52,381 nt of DNA from Thiotrichales bacterium (GTDB lineage Bacteria; Pseudomonadota; Gammaproteobacteria; HK1): the NCBI GenBank assembly GCA_026709935.1, contig JAPOSC010000035.1:1-52381 (forward strand), in the 5' to 3' direction. Positions 38,274 through 46,905 of this stretch are shown piece by piece; position 1 is the stretch's first letter, and every line of letters starts with the position of its first letter. Made by a program: the position numbers and the translations under genes. The notes below the pieces were generated by a model. That model ran no database searches, was not told the origin of the DNA, and saw only the letters and a program-made list of their open reading frames with translations.

Positions 38274-39029
38274 CTAGATTCGCGGCCCGCCGAATCCGAT
38301 ACGGCCGATGCCGGGGAGCTTGATCGCCGGGCCGAGCGGGTCGACGCCGAAGACCAGACCAAGAACATTGACCTCGATACCTTCCTCCACTCCGACGATC
38401 GCGCCGGCGAGTCCGAACAGGGAGAGTTGGAGTCCCCGCCCGCCCGGGGCGACGGCGGCGACCCGGCCGCCCTCCAGATAGTCCTTGCCGATGGCGATGG
38501 CGGGAAGCTCGGCGCGGAGCTCCGGTACCTGACGCACGACGTAGGCCGTGAACGTGTTGCTGTTCGGACCCGGCCAAAGGCGATATGCGTGGGCGTAGGG
38601 ATAGCTCTGGACTGCGGCGAGGATCTTGGGAATCGCGGCGGCGGCAGCCGGGCCTCGAAGCTCCTTCACGAGATGCGGCGGCTGGCCGTACCAGTGCCGA
38701 TCCGGCAGATCCGACGAAGACACCACGACGCTGCCGCCCCACCGGCCGCGCCATCCGATCACCTGATGGACCTGATAGCCGGGGGCATTCTCCGTCTTGG
38801 TCGCAATCCAGGTGTGCGCCGCGAGCAGGCCCCGCCAGTTGAACGCGCGCGCCGCCCAGACCGAGACGATCGCTTGCGGAGTTTCGCTCGGCACCGGCGC
38901 GATGGCGGCGCTGGATCGGTCCGCCGTCCGCCAGTCCTGTCCCAACCGCGCGGTGCTGCCGGCCAATGCCAGCACCGGGCCGACCAGCACCAGGACGAGA
39001 AGAAGAACCAGCTTGCCGAACCCGCTCAT
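38274..39029 (-). CDS. DUF3750 family protein
   Basis: 251 residues. An N-terminal signal or anchor (GKLVLLLVLVLVGPVLALAG) precedes the domain with WAARAFNWRGLLAAHTWIATKTENAPGYQVHQVIGW, DLPDRHWYGQPPHLVKELRG and the hallmark LWPGPNSNTFTAYVVRQVPEL. The family is widespread in proteobacteria; the WPGPNSNTF region recalls peptidase-like folds, but its function is unknown to me. ATG at 39029. Confidence 0.85.
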   Translation of the reverse strand: MSGFGKLVLLLVLVLVGPVLALAGSTARLGQDWRTADRSSAAIAPVPSETPQAIVSVWAARAFNWRGLLAAHTWIATKTENAPGYQVHQVIGWRGRWGGSVVVSSSDLPDRHWYGQPPHLVKELRGPAAAAAIPKILAAVQSYPYAHAYRLWPGPNSNTFTAYVVRQVPELRAELPAIAIGKDYLEGGRVAAVAPGGRGLQLSLFGLAGAIVGVEEGIEVNVLGLVFGVDPLGPAIKLPGIGRIGFGGPRI

Positions 39030-39288
39030 GACCCTGCCTCAGACCCTTCGTTCAGCGTCCGGTTCAATCGCGGCTTTTCCGGCGCGCGCCCCGGTCGCGG
39101 GGTGCCTCGAACCCTCGACATCCCCCTCGGGCTCCGGATGAATCGGTCTCGGCGATCGGACTCCTTCCATTGCATCCGTGCGTGAGGACGATGGTAATAT
39201 GTTGCGTGCTTGAACCGGATGACAACAGCGTGACAAGCCGGGCGACCGATATCCCCGACACCACTTACGAACCAGAGAGGTTATCTTC

Positions 39289-39600
39289 ATGAATTACAGA
39301 ACTGCCAAGTGGGCCACCGCCGCCGGGGGCGCGGCGATACTGCTGTTCAGTTCGGGATGCGCCCGCATTCAGGACGTAGACTCCATGCAGGCGGAAATCG
39401 ATGCTCTGAAGGGCGAGCTTGCCGCTGCTCAGGGCGAAGCCGCGAGCGCCAGAGCCGAAGCGGCGGGCGCCCTCGAAGCGGCAGGCGCCGCCTCCGCGCG
39501 AGCCGGAAACGCCCTTCGCACCGCCAACACTGCGGCCGAGGGCAGCGCGGACAACGCCGAGAAACTCGATCGCATGTTCGAAAAGGTGATGATGAAGTAA
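39289..39600 (+). CDS. Alanine-rich Lpp/OprI-like lipoprotein
   Basis: 103 residues. Lipobox F-S-S-G-C (Cys about 24) follows a short signal peptide. The rest is an Ala-rich helix (AEIDALKGELAAAQGEAASARAEAAGALEAAGAAS...), the alanine-zipper trimer pattern of Lpp/OprI, ending in FEKVMMK with a C-terminal Lys as used for linkage to peptidoglycan. AGAGAGG precedes the ATG. It sits next to an L,D-transpeptidase, the enzyme class that attaches such lipoproteins. Confidence 0.85.
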   Translation: MNYRTAKWATAAGGAAILLFSSGCARIQDVDSMQAEIDALKGELAAAQGEAASARAEAAGALEAAGAASARAGNALRTANTAAEGSADNAEKLDRMFEKVMMK

Positions 39601-39640
39601 TCGCGCACGATTGCGGCCGGTCGGCGGCAAATTCGCCTTC

Positions 39641-40690
39641 TCAGTCGGCGGACTCGCCCTCGCCGCTGGCCGCCAGCACTATCGGGCGGCTTGCCACCGC
39701 GACCGGGATTCCGTTCGCGGTGGCAAGTGCCTCCTCCACCCGTTTCCAGTCCAGATTCACCGGCAGCCCTGATTCGGGCGTCGCCGCAACAAGCGAAGAC
39801 ACCACCTCGGTCATGCTCGGACGTGAATCCTCGTCCGGGACTCCGGCGACCGGGTGCACTTCCAGATACAGCCTGCCCCCCGACCATCCCGCCTTGACGC
39901 CCTGATGCACCAGGGTGACGGGGGTTCCCGGCTTCACCAGCTCGTAAAGCTCCTCGATGTGTTCGGGATACATGCGGACACATCCGTGGCTGACGCGCAT
40001 TCCGATGCTGAACGGCTTGTTGGTCCCGTGGATCAGGTATTGCGGGAACCCGAGATACAGCGCACGGGACCCGAGCGGATTGTCAGGTCCGGGACCGACC
40101 ACCCGGGGCAGCGGGTTGCCGTCCATGGCGGCCTCTTCACGGATCGACTCGGGCGGATACCAGATGGGATACGCCTTCTTCCGGACGATGCTGGTCTCCC
40201 CGAGCGGAGTGTCCCATCCCACTCGACCGATGCTGATGGGCCACGTCCGCACCACCGAGCCATCACCAGGGTAGAAGTAGACCCGCATCTCGGCCACGTT
40301 CACCACCAGGCCGGAGCGGGAAGTGTCGGGGAGCACGAATCTCGACGGCAGCCGAATCTCGGTGCCCTCCCCCGGGAGCCAGGTGTCCACCCCCGGGTTG
40401 GCGAGCCGTATCTCGGCGAGCCCCATCGAGAAACGCCGCGCGATATCGAGCAGCGTGTCCTGGTGTCGAGCGGTATAGATCTGGTTGCGACCCAGCACCG
40501 AGCCGTCCGCGTCCGCCGACCACATTTCGGCATGAGCCGCGACCACCGGTCTCGGCGCGGAGACGACGGCGGCGAGCATCCAGAGCGCGGCCAGACGCGA
40601 CGCGGCGCGCCACCAACCGCGACTCCCCCTGCTGTTGCCCGAGGTGTTGCTCGGGCTGTCGCTCGGGCTGGTGATGGATACTTTTGTCAT
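39641..40690 (-). CDS. L,D-transpeptidase (ErfK/YbiS/YcfS-type)
   Basis: 349 residues with a signal peptide (about 30-50). A LysM-like module (YTARHQDTLLDIARRFSMGLAEIRLANPGVDTWLPGEGTEIRLP) is followed by the YkuD domain with catalytic motif HGTNKPFSIGMRVSHGCVRMYPEHIEEL (His and Cys present). The C-terminal extension (about 265-349) is typical of YbiS/YcfS homologues that cross-link Lpp to peptidoglycan. Convergent with the alanine-rich lipoprotein gene, a plausible substrate. Confidence 0.9.
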   Translation of the reverse strand: MTKVSITSPSDSPSNTSGNSRGSRGWWRAASRLAALWMLAAVVSAPRPVVAAHAEMWSADADGSVLGRNQIYTARHQDTLLDIARRFSMGLAEIRLANPGVDTWLPGEGTEIRLPSRFVLPDTSRSGLVVNVAEMRVYFYPGDGSVVRTWPISIGRVGWDTPLGETSIVRKKAYPIWYPPESIREEAAMDGNPLPRVVGPGPDNPLGSRALYLGFPQYLIHGTNKPFSIGMRVSHGCVRMYPEHIEELYELVKPGTPVTLVHQGVKAGWSGGRLYLEVHPVAGVPDEDSRPSMTEVVSSLVAATPESGLPVNLDWKRVEEALATANGIPVAVASRPIVLAASGEGESAD

Positions 40691-40884
40691 ATGGAGATGA
40701 TAGCGACTGGCGGCCGGTGTCGTCCACGAACCCACCGTGGCCCCGGAGGCATGAGTTCGACTCGAATCACCGGCGCCTCACCGGGCTTGTCATCCGCCGC
40801 GCGCCATGCCCGGGCCACCGATCGCACAGGTACCGGACGGCATCAGTCCGACGGGAGCAGCCACCACGCGAGCCGCGGCGCCAT

Positions 40885-41256
40885 TCAGGACAGATCGATG
40901 GCGTGGCGCTTGAGATCCTGGAGCGAGACGATCTCCAGCGTCGCGGCGTGCGTTGCGCACAACACGACCCGGGGGGCGACGCCGGCCTCGAACGCTTCCT
41001 GCCAGCGGGCCGCGCACAGGCACCACCGATCACCCGGACGCAGGCCGGGAAAGCCGAATTCCGGGCGGGGCGTGGACAGGTCGTTGCCGCGCGAGCGCGA
41101 GAATTCCAGAAACTCCCGGGTCACGCGGGCGCAGACGGTGTGAAGGCCGATGTCCTCGTTCGAGGTATTGCAGCAGCCGTCGCGGAAGAAACCGGTCATC
41201 GGATCGTCAGAGCACGACTCGATCGGCTCACCGAACACGTTCTTCGCAGGATCCAT
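40885..41256 (-). CDS. DUF2237 family protein
   Basis: 123 residues. KNVFGEPIESCSDDPMTGFFRDGCCNTSNEDIGLHTVCARVTREFLEFSRSRGNDLSTPRPEFGFPGLRPGDRWCLCAARWQEA matches the compact Cys-containing DUF2237 family, whose function is unknown. GGAGG lies six bases before the ATG at 41256. It is transcribed with the upstream hydroxyacid dehydrogenase or alone. Confidence 0.88.
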   Translation of the reverse strand: MDPAKNVFGEPIESCSDDPMTGFFRDGCCNTSNEDIGLHTVCARVTREFLEFSRSRGNDLSTPRPEFGFPGLRPGDRWCLCAARWQEAFEAGVAPRVVLCATHAATLEIVSLQDLKRHAIDLS

Positions 41257-41330
41257 CGTGCCCTCCGTGTGCGCCGTTCCACCCGCGGCGCGGAGCGTAT
41301 CAGACCGCATTCCGGCGCGCCGACGGAACG

Positions 41331-42272
41331 TCACCTGTCTGAGGCGGATGTCAGCGTCCTCCGGACCAGGGACGCAACAAGCACGCCGGTCCGAGCATTG
41401 GCCTCCTCGGTCAGCCCGGCGATGTGCGGGGTCAGATAGAGGTTCGGAACGCCCGCGAGTGGCGAGCCAGCCGGCAGCGGCTCGTCCTCGAAGACGTCGA
41501 GCGCCGCGGCGCCGAGCCGGCCGGACATAAGCGCCTGCGCCAGCGCGGCCTCGTCGAGCACCCCGCCCCGAGCGGTATTGACGATGCAGGCGCCGGGTTT
41601 CATCGCCTCGATCTCGGCCGCCCCGACGAGATGCCGGGTCGCGCCGGTGAGCGGAACGTGCAGGGTCACCACGTCGCATTCGGCGAGCATCGTGGCGAGT
41701 GCGTCGAATCGGCGCACTCCCGGCGTACTCCATGCGGGGTCGTCGGGTGCCAGCACCGGATCGTAGGCGGCGACATCGACCCCGAACGCGACGGCCCGCT
41801 GCGCGACCGCGCGCCCGATGGCACCGAATCCGACGATGCCGAGCGTCTTGCCGCTCGCCTCCCGCCCGACGAGTTCCGTCCTCGGCCACGAGCCCGCCAG
41901 CACCCGATCGGTGGCGTGGTACGCGCCGCGCAGCATCATCAGCATGGCCGCGATCACGTACTCCGCCACCGCGGTCACGTTCGCGCCGGTCGCCGGATGC
42001 ACCGACACGCCGCGTTCGGCGCATGCATCGAGGTCGATATTGTCGAGACCGACCCCGAGCCGGCCGACTGCGACCAGCCGGGGTCCCGCCGCAAGCAGGC
42101 CACGATCGACACGGGTACGGTTGCGAACGATCAGCGCGCGGGCGGAGCCGAGCCGGCCTGCGATGCCCGCTGCATCCTGGTGCAGATCGGGGTCGTAGTG
42201 AACTTCAAACTCGGTGCGCAGCGAATCGACCGCGGGCGCGTCCATGAATTCGGTGATGAGGATGTCGGTCAT
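41331..42272 (-). CDS. D-isomer-type 2-hydroxyacid dehydrogenase
   Basis: 313 residues. NAD-binding motif GIVGFGAIGRAVA (about 145-157), catalytic Arg in VNTARGGVLDE, Glu near DVFEDEPLP and His in YLTPHIAGLTEEA are all present. It interconverts 2-hydroxy and 2-oxo acids with NAD(P). It is divergent from the SDH-like operon across a 212-base gap, so it may oxidise the hydroxy acid formed by the hydratase there. SerA or sulfolactate dehydrogenase-like roles are alternatives. Confidence 0.85.
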   Translation of the reverse strand: MTDILITEFMDAPAVDSLRTEFEVHYDPDLHQDAAGIAGRLGSARALIVRNRTRVDRGLLAAGPRLVAVGRLGVGLDNIDLDACAERGVSVHPATGANVTAVAEYVIAAMLMMLRGAYHATDRVLAGSWPRTELVGREASGKTLGIVGFGAIGRAVAQRAVAFGVDVAAYDPVLAPDDPAWSTPGVRRFDALATMLAECDVVTLHVPLTGATRHLVGAAEIEAMKPGACIVNTARGGVLDEAALAQALMSGRLGAAALDVFEDEPLPAGSPLAGVPNLYLTPHIAGLTEEANARTGVLVASLVRRTLTSASDR

Positions 42273-42484
42273 CGGCGAGTCGTCCGGGATGTCGCACGCG
42301 GGTGGGCGGAGAATCGCTCGGGACGGTCCACAGCCTGCAACATCTCCGAGCCGATACCTTGGCGCATCGCCGGCGTGCTGCGGCCCGACCGTAGTCGGTG
42401 TGAAACGGAGCCATCTCGCGATTTTCGCGGATGCGTCGAGGGATGTACATTCTCGCCATCTTCCCGACTGGAATCACGGACCGA

Positions 42485-43210
42485 GTGAGCGCTTCTCCGA
42501 CCCTGGAAGTACGTATCTGGCGCGGAACCGACACCGGCGCGTTCGCCGCCTACGAGGTGCCGGCGGCGGAGAGCCAGACCGTGCTCGACGTGGTGACCTG
42601 GGTCCAGCGCCATCGCGAGCCGGCGCTCGCGTACCGCTTCGCGTGCCGGGTGGGGGTGTGTGGATCGTGCGCGATGACCGTGAACGGGCGGGCGCGGTGG
42701 ACGTGCCGCAGCCATGTGAAAGACGTCGCCCGCGACGGACGGCTCGTGATCGAGCCCCTGCGCCACCTGCCCCGCATCAAGGATCTCGTGTGCGACCTGA
42801 CCCCGTTCTTCGACAAGTGGCGGCGCGCGGGCGGATGGTTCGAAGGAGAAGCGACCCGGCGCGAGCCGATGCCCGCGCTCGCACCCGGTGCCGAGGCGCG
42901 ACAGACGGTGGATGCGGGCATCGAGTGCATCAACTGTGCGGTGTGCTACAGCGCCTGCGACGTGGTGGGATGGCGGCCCGACTATCTCGGCCCGGCCGCC
43001 CTCAACCGTGCCTGGACCCTGGTCAACGACGCACGGCACGTGCGGACCCGAGAGGTCCTCGACGCGACGGCGACCAGCGACGGCTGCACTGTCTGCCATA
43101 CCCACGGAAACTGCACCGAGCACTGCCCGGTCGGCATCAGTCCCACCGCGGCCATCGCGGGACTGAAGAGAAAGGTGTTCCGCCGGTGGCTGCGGGGAGG
43201 ACACGCATGA
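42485..43210 (+). CDS. Succinate dehydrogenase/fumarate reductase-like iron-sulfur subunit
   Basis: 241 residues from GTG 42485 (an ATG at 42431 would add 18). The [2Fe-2S] ligands are in FACRVGVCGSCAMTVNGRARWTCR, the [4Fe-4S] site in ECINCAVCYSACD, and a third cluster region is TVCHTHGNCTEHCPVGISPTAAI. It passes electrons from the flavoprotein (44057) to the membrane anchors. It is the first gene of the cluster, separated from the anchors by a repeat-containing gap. Confidence 0.9.
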   Translation: MSASPTLEVRIWRGTDTGAFAAYEVPAAESQTVLDVVTWVQRHREPALAYRFACRVGVCGSCAMTVNGRARWTCRSHVKDVARDGRLVIEPLRHLPRIKDLVCDLTPFFDKWRRAGGWFEGEATRREPMPALAPGAEARQTVDAGIECINCAVCYSACDVVGWRPDYLGPAALNRAWTLVNDARHVRTREVLDATATSDGCTVCHTHGNCTEHCPVGISPTAAIAGLKRKVFRRWLRGGHA

Positions 43211-43228
43211 TCAACGCCACCCTGGACG

Positions 43229-43305
43229 CGCAGGCGGGAATAACGCCATCGACAAGGGCCATGGTTACGGCAACAACGTCATTCCCGCGCAGGCGGCCAT
43301 TGAGG
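43229..43305. repeat. Degenerate repeat family 3 copy
   Basis: The sequence from CGCAGGCGGGAATAACGCC through GGCAACAACGTCATTCCCGCG is a diverged version of the 58-base unit at 48634-48780 (GCGGGAAT-ACGCCATCGACA and GGCAACAACGTCATTCCC blocks). It occupies the space between the Fe-S gene and the first membrane anchor, inside an otherwise tight operon. Confidence 0.7.
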
Positions 43306-43313
43306 GGATACGG

Positions 43314-43643
43314 GTGAGCGAGAGCACCCTCTTCGCGTTGCAGCGCCTGTCCGCGAAGTTGCTGGCGCCGCTGGTCGTCGCTCACCTCGCGCTGATCCTC
43401 TACGCGGTGCACGGGGGTCTCACCGCGGCCGAGATCCTCGGCCGGACGCAGGGCAGCGCCACCTGGGGCGCCTTCTACGGACTGTTCGTGGTCGCAGTGG
43501 CGGTCCACGCCCCGATCGGGGTGCGCAACGTGGTGCGCGAGTGGACGCGGTGGCGAGGCCGGAGCCTGGATCTCGCGAGCGCGGGGCTCGCAATCCTCTT
43601 GCTCGCCCTCGGGCTGCGGGCGGTGGTGGCGGTGGTCGGATGA
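43314..43643 (+). CDS. SDH/FRD-like membrane anchor subunit 1
   Basis: 109 residues, GTG start, three membrane segments. LQRLSAKLLAPLVVAHLALILYAVHGG and GLFVVAVAVHAPIGVRNVVREWTRWRG keep the membrane histidines and Arg seen in cytochrome b556/FrdC-type anchors. It likely binds haem and/or quinone together with the next gene. Confidence 0.75.
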   Translation: MSESTLFALQRLSAKLLAPLVVAHLALILYAVHGGLTAAEILGRTQGSATWGAFYGLFVVAVAVHAPIGVRNVVREWTRWRGRSLDLASAGLAILLLALGLRAVVAVVG

Positions 43644-43710
43644 AGCGGTCCCGGATCCGTAGCATCGCCCTGCCCGCGCTCGAGCCGCGCTCGACGGCGA
43701 TGGCGGTTCG

Positions 43711-44055
43711 ATGAAGACCACCCCCGAGTCCCGGCGCGGCGCCGGATACCGAGCGTTCCTCGCGCACCGGCTCTCGGGGCTCGCACTGGCGGTGTTCCTG
43801 CCGGCGCACTTTCTCACGCTCGGCCTCGCACTCGAAGGGGCCGAGGCGCTTGATCGCTTCCTCGCGTTCGCGGAGCTTCCGCTGGTCAAGGCGGCCGAAT
43901 GGAGCCTCGTGGTGCTTCTCGCGACCCATCTCGGGCTCGGCGCGCGGCTTCTGGTGCTGGAACTCGGGCCGTGGCGCGGTCTGCGCATCGCGTGGGTCGG
44001 ATGGGCGGTGGGCATCGCGGCGGTGACCGGCCTCGCGTTCCTGGCGGTTGCTTGA
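43711..44055 (+). CDS. SDH/FRD-like membrane anchor subunit 2
   Basis: 114 residues with three membrane segments. FLAHRLSGLALAVFLPAHFLTLGLAL carries the HR-SG and membrane His pattern of SdhC-type cytochrome b subunits; a second His is in LLATHLGLGARLL. Its TGA is one base from the flavoprotein GTG. With 43314 it anchors the complex and passes electrons to quinone. Confidence 0.8.
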   Translation: MKTTPESRRGAGYRAFLAHRLSGLALAVFLPAHFLTLGLALEGAEALDRFLAFAELPLVKAAEWSLVVLLATHLGLGARLLVLELGPWRGLRIAWVGWAVGIAAVTGLAFLAVA

Positions 44056-44056
44056 C

Positions 44057-45799
44057 GTGAACGTCGAACGCCATCGCACCGACATCCTGATCCTGGGCTC
44101 CGGTGGGGCCGGGTTGCTGGCTGCGCTGCACGCAAAGCAGACGCACCCCGACGCCGAAGTCACCGTGGCGGTCAAGGGGCTGCTCGGCAAGTGCGGCTGC
44201 ACACGCATGGTGCAAGGCGGCTACAACGTGGCGATCGCCCCAGAGGATTCCGTCGAGCGCCACTTCATGGACACCATCGTCGGTGGCAAGTGGCTGCCGC
44301 GGCAGGACCTGGCGTGGCGGCTGGTCGAAGGCGCGGTGGAGCGCATCCGCGAGCTCGAGAACGAGATCGGCTGCTTCTTCGACCGCAACCCCGACGGCAC
44401 CATCCACCAGAAGGCGTTCGCGGGGCAGAGCTTCGACCGCACCGTGCACAAGGGCGACCTCACCGGTATCGAGATCATCAACCGGGTGATGGAGCAGGTG
44501 CTCGCGCGGGACGTGCGCCGGCTGGAGGAGCACCGCGCTATCGAGCTTGTCCCGGACCGGGACGGCTCGGGCATCGCGGGCGTGCTGCTGATCGACGTAC
44601 GGACCGGTGCCTACCGCTTTGTCGCCGCGAAGGCGGTGCTGCTCGCGACCGGCGCCGGCCCCACCATGTACCTCTACCACACCCCCTCCGGCGACAAGTC
44701 GTGCGACGGACTGGCGATGGCGCTCCGCGCGGGCCTCACCTTGCGCGACATGGAGATGGTGCAGTTCCACCCCACCGGACTGCTGGCGGGACCCGACACC
44801 CGCATGACCGGCACGGTGCTGGAGGAGGGGCTGCGCGGGGCCGGCGGCTACCTGCTGAACGGGGACGAAGAACGCTTCATGCTGCGCCACGATCCGGCCG
44901 CGGAGCGAGCGACTCGCGACCTCGTGAGTCGGGCGATCTACGCGGAGATGCGGAGCGGGCGCACGACTGCGATGGGCGGGGTGTACATCGAAATGGCCCA
45001 TCTCGGCCCGGCGGATGTCGCGCGCCGATTCCCGGGGATGGTCAAGCGCTGCGCGGACTGCGGCTTCGACCTGGCGGGCGGCCGGGTGGAGGTCGTTCCC
45101 ACCGCGCACTACATGATGGGCGGGGTCGAGTTCGAGGCCGACTGCACCACCGCCCTGAGGGGCCTGTATGCGGCGGGCGAGGACTGCGGCGGGGTGCACG
45201 GCGCGAACCGGCTCGGTGGCAACGGGGTCGCGAACTCCACGGTGTACGGGGGGATCGCGGGGGAGTCGATGGCGCGAGCGGTTCGCTCCGGCGCATCATG
45301 GACGGAGCCGGACGAGGGCGCGCTCAAGGCCGGGGTCGCGCGGGCCGAGCGTCCGTTTTTGCTGCCCCCGGGGGGCCTGGGGAGACTGCGCGAACGGCTC
45401 TGGCGCACCATGTGGGACGATGTCGGGGTGCTCCGCACCCGCGGAGGGATCGAGCGGGGGCTGGAAAGGATCGAGGCGTGCGGCGAAGAATTGCTGGCCA
45501 CCGGTCTCGCCGACGGCGACCGGGCGTTCAACCTCACGTGGCAAGACTGGCTCAATCTGGATAGCCTGATCGAGGTGAGCCGGGTGATCGCGCGCGCCGC
45601 CCTCGCCCGCGAGGATTCACGCGGCGCGCACTTCCGCGAGGACTTCCCGGAGACCAGCGACCTCGACGAAACCCGCTACATCCGGGTCGCACGGCGCGGC
45701 GACGAATTGCACCTCGACACCGCGCCGGTCGAGTTCTCCATCGTGCGCCCCGGCGAATCGCTCATCGACGGCGATGCGGGCGCGCCTCCGGTAAGCTGA
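44057..45799 (+). CDS. SDH/FRD-like flavoprotein subunit
   Basis: 580 residues from GTG 44057. FAD-binding ILGSGGAGLLAALHA, then KCGCTRMVQGGYNVA: canonical SdhA has H-T at this place for covalent FAD, here the position reads C-T. Substrate and catalytic motifs are kept: MVQFHPTG, MRSGRTTAMGGVY, PTAHYMMGGVEF and HGANRLGGNGVANSTVYGG. It should oxidise or reduce a C4-dicarboxylate-like substrate; NadB-type aspartate oxidase is the nearest alternative, but the Fe-S and anchor genes argue for a membrane complex. Confidence 0.88.
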   Translation: MNVERHRTDILILGSGGAGLLAALHAKQTHPDAEVTVAVKGLLGKCGCTRMVQGGYNVAIAPEDSVERHFMDTIVGGKWLPRQDLAWRLVEGAVERIRELENEIGCFFDRNPDGTIHQKAFAGQSFDRTVHKGDLTGIEIINRVMEQVLARDVRRLEEHRAIELVPDRDGSGIAGVLLIDVRTGAYRFVAAKAVLLATGAGPTMYLYHTPSGDKSCDGLAMALRAGLTLRDMEMVQFHPTGLLAGPDTRMTGTVLEEGLRGAGGYLLNGDEERFMLRHDPAAERATRDLVSRAIYAEMRSGRTTAMGGVYIEMAHLGPADVARRFPGMVKRCADCGFDLAGGRVEVVPTAHYMMGGVEFEADCTTALRGLYAAGEDCGGVHGANRLGGNGVANSTVYGGIAGESMARAVRSGASWTEPDEGALKAGVARAERPFLLPPGGLGRLRERLWRTMWDDVGVLRTRGGIERGLERIEACGEELLATGLADGDRAFNLTWQDWLNLDSLIEVSRVIARAALAREDSRGAHFREDFPETSDLDETRYIRVARRGDELHLDTAPVEFSIVRPGESLIDGDAGAPPVS

Positions 45800-45895
45800 G
45801 CCGGTCTTCGCCGCCGGTCGAGCGTCGCACTGCCCGACGCGCGGAGGCCCCGGTTTCACCAGAGGTGACGCACCGCCGGCAGCGGCACGAGGACC

Positions 45896-46870
45896 ATGCG
45901 AATGATCGCGCACGAATCCATCGAGCAGGCCGCGTACGACGTGATGTGCAAGGCGGCCATCGACATCCCCGAGGACTACCTCGGCGGCATCAAGGGCATG
46001 GTGCAGCGCGAGGAAGGGACGCTGTCCTGCTTCGTGCTGCACTCGATGGTGGAAAACTGGGAAGCGGCGAGCGCGGACCGGCGTCCGATGTGCGCCGACA
46101 CCGGCCTGCCGCGTTACTACGTGAAGGTGGGCAACGAAGCGCGCATCGCCGGTGGATTCGTGGCGGTGGAGCGGGCGCTTCGCTCCGCCACCGCACGCGC
46201 GACCCACGACGTGCCGCTCAGGCCGAACCGCGTGCATCCGCTGTGGCGTACCGATCACGACAACAACGTCGGCATCAACGCGCCGGAGGTCGAATGGAGC
46301 TTCGAGCCCGACGCGGACTGGATCGAGATCACCACCGTGCACAAGGGCGGCCTCTTCGGCACCGACTACCGGATGCTCTTCCCCGGCGACGGCATCGACG
46401 GCATCAAGCGCTTCTACCTGGACACCCTGGTAGCGTTCGGCAAGCGCGGGCTCGCCTGCCAGCCTGCGATTGTCGGGGTCGGGCTCGGCGGATCCAAGGA
46501 CACCTCGATGGTGCTCGGCAAGCAGGCCGCATGCCTGCGCACCGTGGGCAACCGGCATCCGGACCCGAAGATCGCGGCGCTGGAACTGGAGCTGAAAGAC
46601 CTCGGGAACCGCATCGGAATGGGTGCGATGGGCTTCGTCGGCTCGTCCATGGTGGTCGACTGCCACATCGAGGTCGGCTACACCCATACCGGCGGAATGC
46701 CGATGAGCGTGCATACCTTCTGCCTGTCCTCGCGTCGCGCCACGGCGCGGGTGGAAGCGGACGGCGCCATCGGGCTGCGCACGGACCCCGGATGGTTCAC
46801 CCCCTACATGCGGCGGGAGACGGTGGAATGGACGGCCGGCCCGGAAGCGCGCTCGCGGGGGTCGGCGTGA
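45896..46870 (+). CDS. Class I fumarase-like hydratase, alpha subunit
   Basis: 324 residues. TtdA/FumA N-terminal-type domain. Candidate [4Fe-4S] Cys in RRPMCADTGLPRYYVKVG, plus VGLGGSKDTSMVLGKQAACL, and GGMPMSVHTFCLSSRRATARV. GAGG precedes the ATG. It ends with GTGA overlapping a possible start of the beta subunit. It would hydrate fumarate or a fumarate-like acid; the preceding dehydrogenase could produce that acid. Confidence 0.85.
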   Translation: MRMIAHESIEQAAYDVMCKAAIDIPEDYLGGIKGMVQREEGTLSCFVLHSMVENWEAASADRRPMCADTGLPRYYVKVGNEARIAGGFVAVERALRSATARATHDVPLRPNRVHPLWRTDHDNNVGINAPEVEWSFEPDADWIEITTVHKGGLFGTDYRMLFPGDGIDGIKRFYLDTLVAFGKRGLACQPAIVGVGLGGSKDTSMVLGKQAACLRTVGNRHPDPKIAALELELKDLGNRIGMGAMGFVGSSMVVDCHIEVGYTHTGGMPMSVHTFCLSSRRATARVEADGAIGLRTDPGWFTPYMRRETVEWTAGPEARSRGSA

Positions 46871-46905
46871 CCACCGCGTGCGGTCCTCGGGGGGCGTCGG
46901 GGAAG

